DNA from: Tepidibacter hydrothermalis
Lineage (GTDB): Bacteria > Bacillota > Clostridia > Peptostreptococcales > Peptostreptococcaceae
Assembly (NCBI RefSeq): GCF_029542625.1
Contig: NZ_CP120733.1
Coordinates: 372,001-436,000 of the forward strand
Length of the DNA: 64,000 nt
Reading direction: 5' to 3'
Part shown: positions 26,229 to 34,842 of the stretch, one piece after another
Position numbering within the stretch: position 1 is the first letter of the stretch
Layout of the letters: each line of letters starts with the position of its first letter
The notes under the pieces: generated by a model
The model's database searches: none
Told to the model about the DNA's origin: nothing
The model's input: the letters and a program-made list of their open reading frames with translations, nothing else
Translations under genes and position numbers: made by a program

Positions 26229-27740
26229 ATGGAAAATGATAAAAGTATTATAGATATCAATATTAAAATACAAGATGAAATAGATTCGGGTATTAGCTTA
26301 GATAAGAAACTAAAAATTATAAGTATATCTGTTTTATTAGGAATTATATTTAGGTATTTTTACAATGGAGATAGCATAGGAATATCTGAGCTAATATTTG
26401 CATCTTTATTTATTATAGCTTGTATATATTCTGTTAAAGATAAGGTTAATTTGAAGAGTAGATTCAGTAATTTTATTCTTTTATTTATATTTATAATGTG
26501 CTTGAACTTTTGTATCTACAATAATAATTTAATAAGGTTATTTAATTTTATCCTAGTTCCTATAGCCATAAGTGCATATATTATAACTATAAGATATGAG
26601 AATGTAGATTTTATGAGGATATCAAGTGTAAGATACATTATGAATAGACTCCTAAATAGTTCATTTAGTAATATGAAAAAGATATTTTCTTTTTCAAAGC
26701 AAGCTGTAAAGAATGACAAAACAAAGGTTAATAATGATAATATAAAAAGTGTATTAATAGGTATAGTAGTATCTATACCACTTTTAATAATAGTAATATC
26801 GCTTTTGGCATCTGCTGATATGATGTTTGACTATTATATAAGAAATTTAAAAGATGCATATGAGTTTATAATTGAAAGAGTTAATTTAGCAGATATAACA
26901 GGAGATATAATAGTAGTTTTATTCTTTTCTATGTACTTTTTTGGATATATATGGAGTCTTAAATATGAATGCGAAGAATACAAAATTAAAGATGATTATA
27001 AATGGATAAATCCAGTAACTATTTTAACTGTATTATGTTTATTATGTGGTATATATTTATTATTCTCGATAGTACAATCATCATATCTTTATGGAGGAAA
27101 TAAGCACGTTCTTCCGAGTGGATATTCTTATTCAAGATATGCAAGACATGGATTTTTTGAACTTTTAACAGTTGCATTGATAAATTTTTCAATACTTATA
27201 TTCAATATGAAAAATGTAAAAATAACATCTGATAAAATAAATAAAACTTTAAATGTATTTTATACTATACTACTAGTATTCACAGGGAATATGCTTTTTT
27301 CATCAAATTATAAATTAACAATATATGAGAGAGCACTTGGATTTACAAGACTTAGAATATATGTACATATATTTTTATTTACATTATCTATAGTTTTGAT
27401 ATACGGATTAATAAAAATTTGGAAGAAGAATTTTAATGTATTCAAATTTTCATTGATATCTATAATGATTATATATATGGTAGTCAACTGTGTGAATATA
27501 GATAAAATAATAGTTAATAAAAATATAAAAAGATACAATGAAACAGGTAGATTAGATAAGAAATATATAAGAAATCTTTCCTATGATGCTATAGATGCCA
27601 TAAAGCAAAATGAGTATAAATTAGATACAAAACTTGTTGAAGAATATATAAAAGAAGAAAAAGAGTACTTACAAGAATCATATGATCATTGGTATGAGTA
27701 CAATTATTATAAGTCTAAGTTCTTACATACTAATATATAA
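26229..27740 (+). CDS. DUF4173-family membrane protein
   Basis: This 503-residue protein has about twelve hydrophobic segments. It is recognised as DUF4173/DUF4153-like from the central motif YSYSRYARHGFFELLTVALI, preceded by a conserved Tyr/Gly loop (SSYLYGG). The C-terminal ~80 residues are soluble and rich in Lys and Tyr, ending in HWYEYNYYKSKF. The function of the family is unknown. AAGGGGGG precedes the ATG. It follows recQ by 63 bases in the same direction, with a hairpin between, so linkage to recQ is doubtful. A repeat of the C type lies right after its stop codon. Confidence 0.75.
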   Translation: MENDKSIIDINIKIQDEIDSGISLDKKLKIISISVLLGIIFRYFYNGDSIGISELIFASLFIIACIYSVKDKVNLKSRFSNFILLFIFIMCLNFCIYNNNLIRLFNFILVPIAISAYIITIRYENVDFMRISSVRYIMNRLLNSSFSNMKKIFSFSKQAVKNDKTKVNNDNIKSVLIGIVVSIPLLIIVISLLASADMMFDYYIRNLKDAYEFIIERVNLADITGDIIVVLFFSMYFFGYIWSLKYECEEYKIKDDYKWINPVTILTVLCLLCGIYLLFSIVQSSYLYGGNKHVLPSGYSYSRYARHGFFELLTVALINFSILIFNMKNVKITSDKINKTLNVFYTILLVFTGNMLFSSNYKLTIYERALGFTRLRIYVHIFLFTLSIVLIYGLIKIWKKNFNVFKFSLISIMIIYMVVNCVNIDKIIVNKNIKRYNETGRLDKKYIRNLSYDAIDAIKQNEYKLDTKLVEEYIKEEKEYLQESYDHWYEYNYYKSKFLHTNI

Positions 27741-27811
27741 AGTGAAATTTAATTCATATGGAGTGTTAGAACTTTTATTTTTCGGATAAATAGGAGATTA
27801 AAAAAGGATAC

Positions 27812-28270
27812 TTAAGAACGAAACTGTTCTTTGGTATCCTTTACTAATTTTACTATATCTTTATATGCCTTTTGAGCACCTTTTAGAACAATAGGTCTAC
27901 CAAATGAAACTAAATGAAGTCTTCTAGATGAAAAACCTCCTATTTTCATAAGTGTATTTACTGTAGTCATAGAGTCTATAAATAATAGATCATCTGCATT
28001 TTTATTAGATATAGAATATGCACTTTTTACTGTATTTAAAACTAAATCTTTATTAAATTGTCTACCCAAGCTATATACTTCATTTCCAAACTCGTCTGTT
28101 CCTTTAAAAATCAAAAGACCCATATCTTTTTTTTGCATAGTATCAAAATATCCAATATTCATTATTTCGTCTGCGCTAGGTACTCTATCGTTAGGAAGGA
28201 TGTTTAAGTGAATAGCGGCAGCCGTTGCAGAAGAATGTGTTCCTCCAACGCAATGATATATAATCTTCAT
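27812..28270 (-). CDS. DUF3189 family protein
   Basis: This 152-residue cytosolic protein is recognised as DUF3189 by its N-terminal IIYHCVGGTHSSATAAAIHL, which includes the characteristic His-Cys and Gly-Thr-His-Ser pair. RVPSADEIMNIGYFD and GLLIFKGTDEFGNEVY follow. Members of this family are found in endospore-forming Firmicutes; the role is not known, and the His/Cys motif suggests a metal or nucleotide site. AAAGGAG lies upstream of the ATG. It is a single gene, convergent with the DUF4173 gene and divergent from yjdF. Confidence 0.8.
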   Translation of the reverse strand: MKIIYHCVGGTHSSATAAAIHLNILPNDRVPSADEIMNIGYFDTMQKKDMGLLIFKGTDEFGNEVYSLGRQFNKDLVLNTVKSAYSISNKNADDLLFIDSMTTVNTLMKIGGFSSRRLHLVSFGRPIVLKGAQKAYKDIVKLVKDTKEQFRS

Positions 28271-28437
28271 GATTTAACTCCTTTTTTATAATTTTATATT
28301 AAGATGTTAATAGTATATCCCACTATTTGTTTTAATATTTAAATAGGAATATATAAAGTGAAACTTAATTTAGAAGCTGTAGAGTTCTTATTTTGGATAA
28401 ATTTACATTTTAATAAAAATATGTTAATATTAAATTC

Positions 28438-28557
28438 TATAATGGCTTAAGATAAAAACACGATCCGGTTGGTAGTCCGGATGCAGATTTTCTGTCAGTA
28501 ACCTGCCCTCCTGGGGTTGTCCATTCTTAATAAAGGCTAGTAAACAGGAGGAATGGA
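28438..28557 (+). promoter_or_regulatory. yjdF riboswitch (aza-aromatic sensing RNA) with anti-Shine-Dalgarno
   Basis: A TATAAT box at 28438-28443 is followed by a structured leader. ATCCGG (28463-28468) pairs with CCGGAT (28477-28482). A conserved-looking CTGTCAGTAACCTGCCCTCC block lies next to it. CCTCCTG (28507-28513) can pair with the CAGGAGG (28545-28551) ribosome binding site, and CCATTC (28521-28526) with GAATGG (28551-28556). This placement and layout, immediately before yjdF, match the known yjdF motif RNA, which binds aza-aromatic compounds and controls translation. Confidence 0.85.
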
Positions 28558-28559
28558 AG

Positions 28560-28982
28560 ATGAGTAGTATTTTATCAGGTAAATTAACAGTTTATTTTGA
28601 AACCCAATTTTGGGTTGGCGTATTTGAAAGAGTTGAAGAAGGAAATATTGAAATTTGTAAAGTAGTGTTTGGGCCTGAACCAAAAAGTTGTGAGATATAT
28701 GAATTTATATCTAAAAATTATAATAAACTTAGGTTTAGTAGACCGATTGCTATTGATAACAAAGTTGAAAAAAAAATTAATCCTAAAAGACTTCAAAGAC
28801 AAATACGTAAAGCTACACAAGAACGAGGAATTAGCACTAAAGCTCAACAAGCAATTAAGTTTGAACATGAATCAAGAAAAGTTGAGAGAAAAAAACTATC
28901 TAAAGAAAAAATCGAATTAAAGAAAAAAATAGATTTTGAAAAAAAACAAGCAAAGAAAAAACAAAAGAAAAAAGGTCATTAA
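28560..28982 (+). CDS. yjdF: YjdF family protein (DUF2992)
   Basis: This 140-residue protein of the YjdF family has an N-terminal SGKLTVYFETQFWVGVFERV, a middle GPEPKSCEIYEFI, and a very basic C-terminal half rich in Lys (QAKKKQKKKGH end). YjdF is the standard gene controlled by the yjdF riboswitch and is thought to help cells cope with toxic aza-aromatic compounds, though its exact activity is not known. The ribosome binding site AGGAGG is part of the riboswitch helix. A strong terminator (28985-29019) follows the stop codon, so this is a single-gene unit. Confidence 0.92.
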   Translation: MSSILSGKLTVYFETQFWVGVFERVEEGNIEICKVVFGPEPKSCEIYEFISKNYNKLRFSRPIAIDNKVEKKINPKRLQRQIRKATQERGISTKAQQAIKFEHESRKVERKKLSKEKIELKKKIDFEKKQAKKKQKKKGH

Positions 28983-28984
28983 CT

Positions 28985-29019
28985 AAAATACACAGGGGAG
29001 AATTCCCTGTGTATTTTTT
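28985..29019 (+). terminator. yjdF terminator
   Basis: AAAATACACAGGG pairs with CCCTGTGTATTTT around a 7-nt loop, followed by further T. It lies directly after yjdF. Confidence 0.85.
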
Positions 29020-29039
29020 GATTATACTAATAAAAAGTA

Positions 29040-29102
29040 TTGACTTAAGATCGATAAGGATTTATAATGAATCTTAATTCATATTAAATGAATCAAGGTT
29101 CA
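29040..29102 (+). promoter_or_regulatory. Promoter with two TetR-type operator dyads
   Basis: TTGACT (29040-29045) and TATAAT (29063-29068), 17 bases apart, form a near-consensus sigma-A promoter. Two related dyads, TGAATCTTAATTCA (29068-29081) and TGAATCAAGGTTCA (29089-29102), start at the -10 box, 21 bases apart. They are likely binding sites for the TetR protein encoded just downstream. Confidence 0.7.
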
Positions 29103-29200
29103 TAAAAATTGATTTATGATAGAATAGATATATAAATAATGCTATCCATATAGTTAAAATTATATACTTAATAGAAATTAAAATAGGAGAGGTGAAATAT

Positions 29201-29761
29201 ATGCCTAAAATTATAGAAAATTTAGACATGAAAATATTTGATAGTGCAATAAAATTATTTGGTGAACATGGATATAAAAAAGTAGATATGAAGATGATAG
29301 CCAAAGAAACTAAAATAGCAGTTGGAACATTATATAACTATTATCCAAATAAGAAAAAACTTTATGCTGAGGTATTTACAAAGAGTTGGGAAACTACTTT
29401 AAAAAAAGTCGACTCTATAATGGATAAAGAGATAGATAGTAAACAAAAAATAAAAGAGATGATAACTATATTGTACGAAGAAACTGTAAAAAGACAAGGT
29501 ATAGGTAAGGAACTTATAAAGGAAAATGTATTTGAAGACGACGTATTTTTACAGATTAAAGAAAAGTTATTAAATGATATTCAAACTATTATAAAGGATA
29601 TAAATAAAGATCAAGAAATAAAGCTGGAGGATAGTATGCACAAAAAACTAGCTCAGACTATATTGACTCTTATTATAACTTTTATAAATGAGAATAAGAA
29701 TGAAAAAGATGAAAATATAAAGTTCATAATAGAACTTTTGGAGTGTACTTATAGTTCATAA
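29201..29761 (+). CDS. TetR-family regulator of the adjacent MATE pump
   Basis: This protein has 186 residues from the ATG at 29201, which has AGGAGAGG 9 bases upstream. The helix-turn-helix is of TetR type: AIKLFGEHGYKKVDMKMIAK, then VGTLYNYYPNKKKLYAEVF. The C-terminal ligand domain is all helical and not assignable. It is followed after 18 bases by a MATE efflux gene in the same direction. The promoter upstream carries two TGAATC...TTCA dyads overlapping the -10 box. Autorepression and control of the pump are therefore the likely role. Confidence 0.88.
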   Translation: MPKIIENLDMKIFDSAIKLFGEHGYKKVDMKMIAKETKIAVGTLYNYYPNKKKLYAEVFTKSWETTLKKVDSIMDKEIDSKQKIKEMITILYEETVKRQGIGKELIKENVFEDDVFLQIKEKLLNDIQTIIKDINKDQEIKLEDSMHKKLAQTILTLIITFINENKNEKDENIKFIIELLECTYSS

Positions 29762-29779
29762 ATGAAAGGAGACATTTAA

Positions 29780-31147
29780 ATGGAAAGTAGAGAGAAAAGA
29801 GCGAAAATGATGGGAGAAGCTGATGTTAGAAAGGTTTTGACTAAGCTTGCGATTCCCGGAATAATAGCTATGCTTATAAATGCAATTTACAATATAGTAG
29901 ATACAATGTTTGTTGGGATGCTAAATAATACTAGTGCAATAGCAGCAGTATCTGTAGTATTTCCAATGTTTATGTTAATAGCAGCTATAGGACAGATGTT
30001 TGGAGTAGGAGCGGGATCTTATATATCTAGATTGCTTGGTGAGAAAAATAAAGAACAAGCTGACAAGACTACCACAACTACATTTATAACTAGTATTATA
30101 TTCAGTTTAGCATTTACTGTGTTTGGATTAATCTTTTTACAACCACTTCTTAGAGCTTTCGGTGCAACTGATACTATAATGCTATTTGCTGAGGATTATG
30201 CGAGAATACTTATAATAGGTTCTATATTTACTATAGCAAATATGGTTCTTAATAATATGATAAGAGCTGAGGGAAATGCAAAGTTTAGTATGATAGCTAT
30301 AAGTATAGGAGCTCTTGCAAATATAGCACTTGATCCTATTTTAATGTTCGGATTCGATATGGGAATAAAAGGGGCTGCACTGGCTACTGTATTAGGTCAA
30401 GGGTTATCTTTTTTATATCTTATAAATTATTTTGTATCTGGTAAAAGCTTTATAAAGATAAATAAGAAGTATTTTGCACCATCAAAACCTATGTACTCTG
30501 AAATACTTAAAATAGGATCTGCAACATTTGCAAGACAAGCACTTGCAAGTTTATCATTAGGACTTATAAATGTTGCAGCTAGACCATATGGAGATGCTGC
30601 AGTAGCTTCTATGGGAGTAAGTCTTAGGGTGTTTTCGTTAGGAGTTTACGTAGTATTTGGATACAACCAAGGATTTCAGCCTATAGCAGGTTATAACTAC
30701 GGTGCTAAAAAATATTCTAGATTATTTGAGGCGATTAAGATATCTCTTAGAACTACAACTACATTTACTACTATTATGACAGTAGTATTTATGATATTTG
30801 CAACTCCTATAATATCTGTATTTACTAATGACCCAGATGTTGTAACAATAGGATCTAGAACTTTAAGAGTTATAAGTATATTATTTCCGTTATTTGGATT
30901 CCAGCAAGTTTATGCATCTTTATTCCAATCTCTTGGAAAAGGTAAAGAAGCTTTTTTATTATCAGCTTCAAGACAAGGTATATTCTTAATACCTGCTATA
31001 TTGATATTGCCTAAGTTTATGGAACTTGATGGAGTAATATTTAGTCAAGTTGTAGCAGACTTTTTTACTATAATAGTGACGTATATACTCTCTAGAAAAC
31101 TTCTTAACAAATTAAAAAATGAAGATATAAATTTAAAAACAAGCTAA
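29780..31147 (+). CDS. MATE-family multidrug efflux transporter
   Basis: This 455-residue protein has twelve membrane helices of the MATE family. It has LTKLAIPGIIAMLINAIYNI, DTMFVGMLNNTSAIAA, IRAEGNAKFSM in the middle, and NQGFQPIAGYNYGAKKY in the second half. It is the second gene of a TetR-MATE unit and is related to, but distinct from, the MATE gene at 16.1-17.4 kb. Export of toxic organic compounds by Na+ or H+ exchange is expected; the substrate is unknown. Its position just after the yjdF unit may reflect a small local cluster for xenobiotic response. AAGGAG precedes the ATG, and a terminator follows. Confidence 0.87.
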   Translation: MESREKRAKMMGEADVRKVLTKLAIPGIIAMLINAIYNIVDTMFVGMLNNTSAIAAVSVVFPMFMLIAAIGQMFGVGAGSYISRLLGEKNKEQADKTTTTTFITSIIFSLAFTVFGLIFLQPLLRAFGATDTIMLFAEDYARILIIGSIFTIANMVLNNMIRAEGNAKFSMIAISIGALANIALDPILMFGFDMGIKGAALATVLGQGLSFLYLINYFVSGKSFIKINKKYFAPSKPMYSEILKIGSATFARQALASLSLGLINVAARPYGDAAVASMGVSLRVFSLGVYVVFGYNQGFQPIAGYNYGAKKYSRLFEAIKISLRTTTTFTTIMTVVFMIFATPIISVFTNDPDVVTIGSRTLRVISILFPLFGFQQVYASLFQSLGKGKEAFLLSASRQGIFLIPAILILPKFMELDGVIFSQVVADFFTIIVTYILSRKLLNKLKNEDINLKTS

Positions 31148-31179
31148 AAAAGTCATGAGATTTTTCTCATGACTTTTTT
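31148..31179 (+). terminator. Terminator of the TetR-MATE unit
   Basis: AAAGTCATGAGA pairs with TCTCATGACTTT around a TTTT loop, followed by a run of T. Confidence 0.8.
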
Positions 31180-31277
31180 TATATGAATTCAAAATAATAT
31201 AATTAGAATTATATATGAATTAATGGGAATTATATACAATGATGGAATATATAAAATCAAGTAAAGGAGATAACTGT

Positions 31278-32375
31278 ATGAATGAATCTCTTACAAATAG
31301 ACAAATTGCTTTTATTATTTTTGGAGTAGTAGTAGGATATGGTGTTTTAGTTATCCCTAAAACAGTTACAGAAAATGCAGGTACAGGAGGTTGGTTTACA
31401 CTATTAATTGCTACAGCAATAACTATGATTTTTACATATATAATTACATACCTTGGATATGTTCATAAAAATAAAACAATATATGAGTATAGTAATAAAC
31501 TAACTGGAAAATTTATCACATCTATATTTATGTGTATATATATAATATATTACTTTATGCTTTTTACTATGATAATAAGAATGTCTTCTGAAGCTATTAA
31601 GCTTACTGTATTAATAAAGACACCTGTATGGGTACTATGTTTAGTATTTCTTTTAGTTATATATTATGCTGTAATAAATAGACTAGGAGTAATTGCAAGG
31701 ATCTGTGAAATATATTGCTTGATTATTATCTTAGGTGCTATACCCATGCATTTAGCAATATTTACCCAAGGAAAATTAATTAATTTACAACCTTTTTTCG
31801 TTGGAGGAGAGATACATTCATATTTAAAAGCAACTTTAGTTACCGTATTTCCATTCTTAGGGATAGAAATACTTACTATCATATCTTTTAATAAAAAAAA
31901 GAATAATAAACGAATATTTAAATATACAGCATTGATGATAGGATTTATAGGAATGTTTTACATACTTATTGTAGAATCATGTATTTCTGTTATGGGTGTG
32001 GATGGTATTGTTCATTATAAAGATGCGTTATTTGCAACAATAAGAAGAGTTGATATCAAAAGTCTTCAGTTTTTAGAAAGGATAGACGGTATTTTTTTTA
32101 TGCTATGGATTATGTCTATATTGTGTACTGTTTCTTTAGAGGCATATGCTTCAACTTTTCTTATTAGTAAATTATTTAAAAACATTAATTTCAAAGTTCT
32201 TACATTAATTGTAATGGTTTTATCTTTTATTGTTTCTCAGATACCTAAGAGTGTTGATAGTGTGGAGAAAATAATGGATGATATTAGTTATCTAGGAATA
32301 GTGACTGCAGGGTTAATACCAACTATATTATTCTTAATTACTAAGGTGGAAAAATATGATAAAAAAACTAGCTAA
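31278..32375 (+). CDS. GerAB-family spore germination permease (orphan, third copy)
   Basis: This protein has 365 residues from the ATG at 31278, with AAAGGAG 9 bases upstream; a longer in-frame start at 31239 has no good site. It has about ten membrane segments with the family opening LTNRQIAFIIFGVVVGYGVL and PKTVTENAGTGGW. VFPFLGIEILTII lies at the position of the FPFGE motif in the other two copies. It is more distant from those copies than they are from each other and is closer to typical GerKB/YndE-like sequences. No gerAA or gerAC gene is adjacent. A terminator follows (32398-32434). Confidence 0.78.
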   Translation: MNESLTNRQIAFIIFGVVVGYGVLVIPKTVTENAGTGGWFTLLIATAITMIFTYIITYLGYVHKNKTIYEYSNKLTGKFITSIFMCIYIIYYFMLFTMIIRMSSEAIKLTVLIKTPVWVLCLVFLLVIYYAVINRLGVIARICEIYCLIIILGAIPMHLAIFTQGKLINLQPFFVGGEIHSYLKATLVTVFPFLGIEILTIISFNKKKNNKRIFKYTALMIGFIGMFYILIVESCISVMGVDGIVHYKDALFATIRRVDIKSLQFLERIDGIFFMLWIMSILCTVSLEAYASTFLISKLFKNINFKVLTLIVMVLSFIVSQIPKSVDSVEKIMDDISYLGIVTAGLIPTILFLITKVEKYDKKTS

Positions 32376-32397
32376 ATTATTGATATTATCTTGCAAA

Positions 32398-32434
32398 AAT
32401 AGAGATATTTTTATGAAAATATCTCTATTTTTTT
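32398..32434 (+). terminator. Rho-independent terminator
   Basis: AAATAGAGATATTTT pairs with AAAATATCTCTATTT around a TATG loop, followed by T residues, after the third GerAB gene. Confidence 0.8.
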
Positions 32435-32566
32435 ATATAACACTTAGACTAATGGTTATAATCAGATTGTTATAATTGCAATATATTGGGTATTAGAATA
32501 ATATGATTAGGATACTTACGCAGCTGAATTAAGTTTCACTTTATGAGATTAAATTGGAGGTTAGTA

Positions 32567-33961
32567 ATGAATCAATATGACATAGTAATAATAGGTGCTG
32601 GTGCAGGAGGATTAACTGCAGCTTATACAGCTAAAGGTTTTGGAAAGAAGGTAGCATTAATTGAAAAAAATAATCCAGGAGGAGAGTGTACTTGGTCGGG
32701 ATGTGTTCCAAGTAAAGCCTTAATAAATATTGCAAAAGATATCCATACAGCTAAGAAGTATGCTGATATAAAAGTAGATACTGAGGACGTTTTACAAAAA
32801 GTACGTAAAGTAATACAAAATGTATACGAAGGAGAAACTCCAGATATATTAGAAAAAGATGGGATAGATTTTATTAAAGGATTTGCAAAGTTTGTAGATG
32901 AAAATACACTAGATGTAAATGGAAATATAATAAAAGGGAAGAAAATAATTATTTCAACTGGCTCATCTCCATTTATACCACCTATTAAAGGGCTTGATAA
33001 AGTCAACTTTTTTACAAACGAAAATATATTTATACAAAAAAAATTACCAGATAACATTATAGTATTAGGTGGAGGAGCAATTGGAGTAGAATTATCACAA
33101 GCCTTAAATAGATTAGGAATAAAAGTTTCTTTAGTCGAGATGATGGATCGGGTATTATTTAGAGAAGAAGAGGAATTGGTAAAATTATTAGAAGAAAAAC
33201 TAGTAGATGAAGGTGTAAATCTATATACATCAACTAAAGCTATTGATGTTAATGAAGTGAATAACAAAATCAGACTTAAGGTAGAGAGAAAAAATAAGAT
33301 TGATATATTAGAAGGAGATGCTATATTATTAGCTCTTGGTAGAACTCCTAATATTAGTGATTTAAACTTAGGACAAATAAAAATTAAGTTTAATAGAAAA
33401 GGAATTGAAGTTAATGAATATTTAGAGACGAGTGTTAAAGATATTTATGCTGTAGGAGATGTTGTAGGTCCTTATCAATTTTCTCATATGGCGAATGTTC
33501 AAGGAATAACTGCTGTTCAAAATGCACTTTTACCAATAAATAAAAAAATAGATTATTCACATGTTGCATGGTGCACATTTTGTGAACCAGAGCTTGCTAG
33601 AGCAGGACTTACAGAAAAAGAAGCAAGAGACAAATACAAAGATAATATAAGAGTTTATACAGAAACTTATAATAAACTTGATAGAGCTAAAACAAAAGAG
33701 GATAGTTTGGGTATTGTGAAAATTATTTGTGATAAAAAAGGAAAAGTTTTAGGTGCTAGTGTTTTAGGAGATCGTGCAGGAGAAATAATTTCAGAAATTC
33801 AGACGGTTAAAACTCTAGGAATAAACTTTGCTAAATTATCTAAAGTGATTCATCCTTATCCAACTTATAGTGAGATACTAGTTAAAATATCAAAGAAGGT
33901 TTATGTTGATAATATTTTAAATAATCCTTTTATAAAAATAATTAATGGTTTTAGAAAGTAA
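32567..33961 (+). CDS. FAD-dependent pyridine nucleotide-disulfide oxidoreductase
   Basis: This protein has 464 residues from the ATG at 32567, with TTGGAGG 9 bases upstream. The FAD-binding motif IVIIGAGAGGLTAAYTA is followed by the redox-active disulfide GGECTWSGCVPSKA (Cys-x4-Cys). The NAD(P)H-binding ILGGGAIGVELSQALNRLG and the second FAD motif DIYAVGDVVG come next. The C-terminal dimerisation domain ends with VIHPYPTYSEI, which carries the His of the His-Glu pair used by dihydrolipoamide dehydrogenase and mercuric reductase. The true substrate is not clear. No 2-oxoacid dehydrogenase or mer genes are near, so it belongs to the stand-alone class often found next to DUF1499 or TVP38 genes. 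A DUF1499 gene follows directly, in the same transcript. Confidence 0.85.
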   Translation: MNQYDIVIIGAGAGGLTAAYTAKGFGKKVALIEKNNPGGECTWSGCVPSKALINIAKDIHTAKKYADIKVDTEDVLQKVRKVIQNVYEGETPDILEKDGIDFIKGFAKFVDENTLDVNGNIIKGKKIIISTGSSPFIPPIKGLDKVNFFTNENIFIQKKLPDNIIVLGGGAIGVELSQALNRLGIKVSLVEMMDRVLFREEEELVKLLEEKLVDEGVNLYTSTKAIDVNEVNNKIRLKVERKNKIDILEGDAILLALGRTPNISDLNLGQIKIKFNRKGIEVNEYLETSVKDIYAVGDVVGPYQFSHMANVQGITAVQNALLPINKKIDYSHVAWCTFCEPELARAGLTEKEARDKYKDNIRVYTETYNKLDRAKTKEDSLGIVKIICDKKGKVLGASVLGDRAGEIISEIQTVKTLGINFAKLSKVIHPYPTYSEILVKISKKVYVDNILNNPFIKIINGFRK

Positions 33962-33987
33962 GTTTATCTGAAATAGGAGTGATAAAA

Positions 33988-34428
33988 ATGAAAGTATTTT
34001 TAACGATTTTAACTTTGATTATAGTTTTGATGGTTATTAAGAATAATATTATACCTAAAAATCTGGGTGTAAAAGATGGCAAACTAGCTAAAATGCCAAG
34101 TTCACCAAATGCAGTATCTTCTCAAACGGATATTGAAGATAAAAAAGTTGAGCCACTTAAATTTAATGGTGATTTAGAAGAAACAAAAACTAAAATAATA
34201 AATGTAATAAATAATTATGAAGGAACAAAAATAATTAAAAATGAAAAAAATTATATCTATGTTGTATTTACAACAGGTGGAATGAAATTTAAAGATGATG
34301 TAGAGTTTTACTTTGATGAAAATAGCAAGCTTATTCATTTTAGATCAGCTTCAAGAGTTGGATATTCTGATATGGGGCTGAATAAAAAAAGATTTAATGA
34401 AATACAGAAATATTATTATGAGATTTAA
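33988..34428 (+). CDS. DUF1499 family protein
   Basis: This protein has 146 residues from the ATG at 33988, with AGGAG about 9 bases upstream. One N-terminal membrane helix (residues 3-18) is followed by the DUF1499 domain: LGVKDGKLAKMPSSPNAVSS, a middle VVFTTGGMKFKDDVEFYF, and the end RSASRVGYSDMGLNKKRFNE. The role of DUF1499 is not established. It lies 26 bases after the disulfide oxidoreductase, and the two are very probably one operon. A terminator at 34512-34541 follows. Confidence 0.85.
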   Translation: MKVFLTILTLIIVLMVIKNNIIPKNLGVKDGKLAKMPSSPNAVSSQTDIEDKKVEPLKFNGDLEETKTKIINVINNYEGTKIIKNEKNYIYVVFTTGGMKFKDDVEFYFDENSKLIHFRSASRVGYSDMGLNKKRFNEIQKYYYEI

Positions 34429-34842
34429 TTATTTATAATCATTTAAAATATATTATACAAATAGAATAATTTAGTATTGTAAAAACAACTTAATGCTATT
34501 GTAATGATTTTAGAGTGAATTTCAAATTTACTCTTTTTTTTGTATATTAATACTTAACACTTTTACGAATTGTTTATTTAAATATTGATATATCTATGAT
34601 TAGAGTGAATTTTCATAAAATTGATTATTATATTTATACATAAAAATGTATAAGTATAATGTATACAAGGTAGTAAATGAATGCATTATTTAAGATTATA
34701 AAGGAAATTTAGTTTTTCGTCGAAATAGGAGGATTGTCGAATATTTTTGGTATTTGACTGGAAAATATATATTTCTTAGAATGGGGATATGTATTTAAAA
34801 AAGAAAGTTATTACTCGACATAAAAGGGAGATGTAAAGTTTG
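34429..34842. other. Long leader region before fdhF
   Basis: No gene is seen. The stretch holds the terminator at 34512-34541. The remaining 300 bases carry AT-rich promoter-like sequence and the fdhF ribosome binding site (GGGAGAT at 34827-34833). A GTCGAAATAGGAGGATTGTCGAA segment near 34717-34740 has a GTCGAA direct repeat of unknown meaning. I saw no sigma-54 type -24/-12 element. Confidence 0.35.
34512..34541 (+). terminator. Rho-independent terminator
   Basis: AGAGTGAA pairs with TTTACTCT (one G-T pair) around a 7-nt loop, followed by a run of T. It ends the oxidoreductase-DUF1499 operon. Confidence 0.75.
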
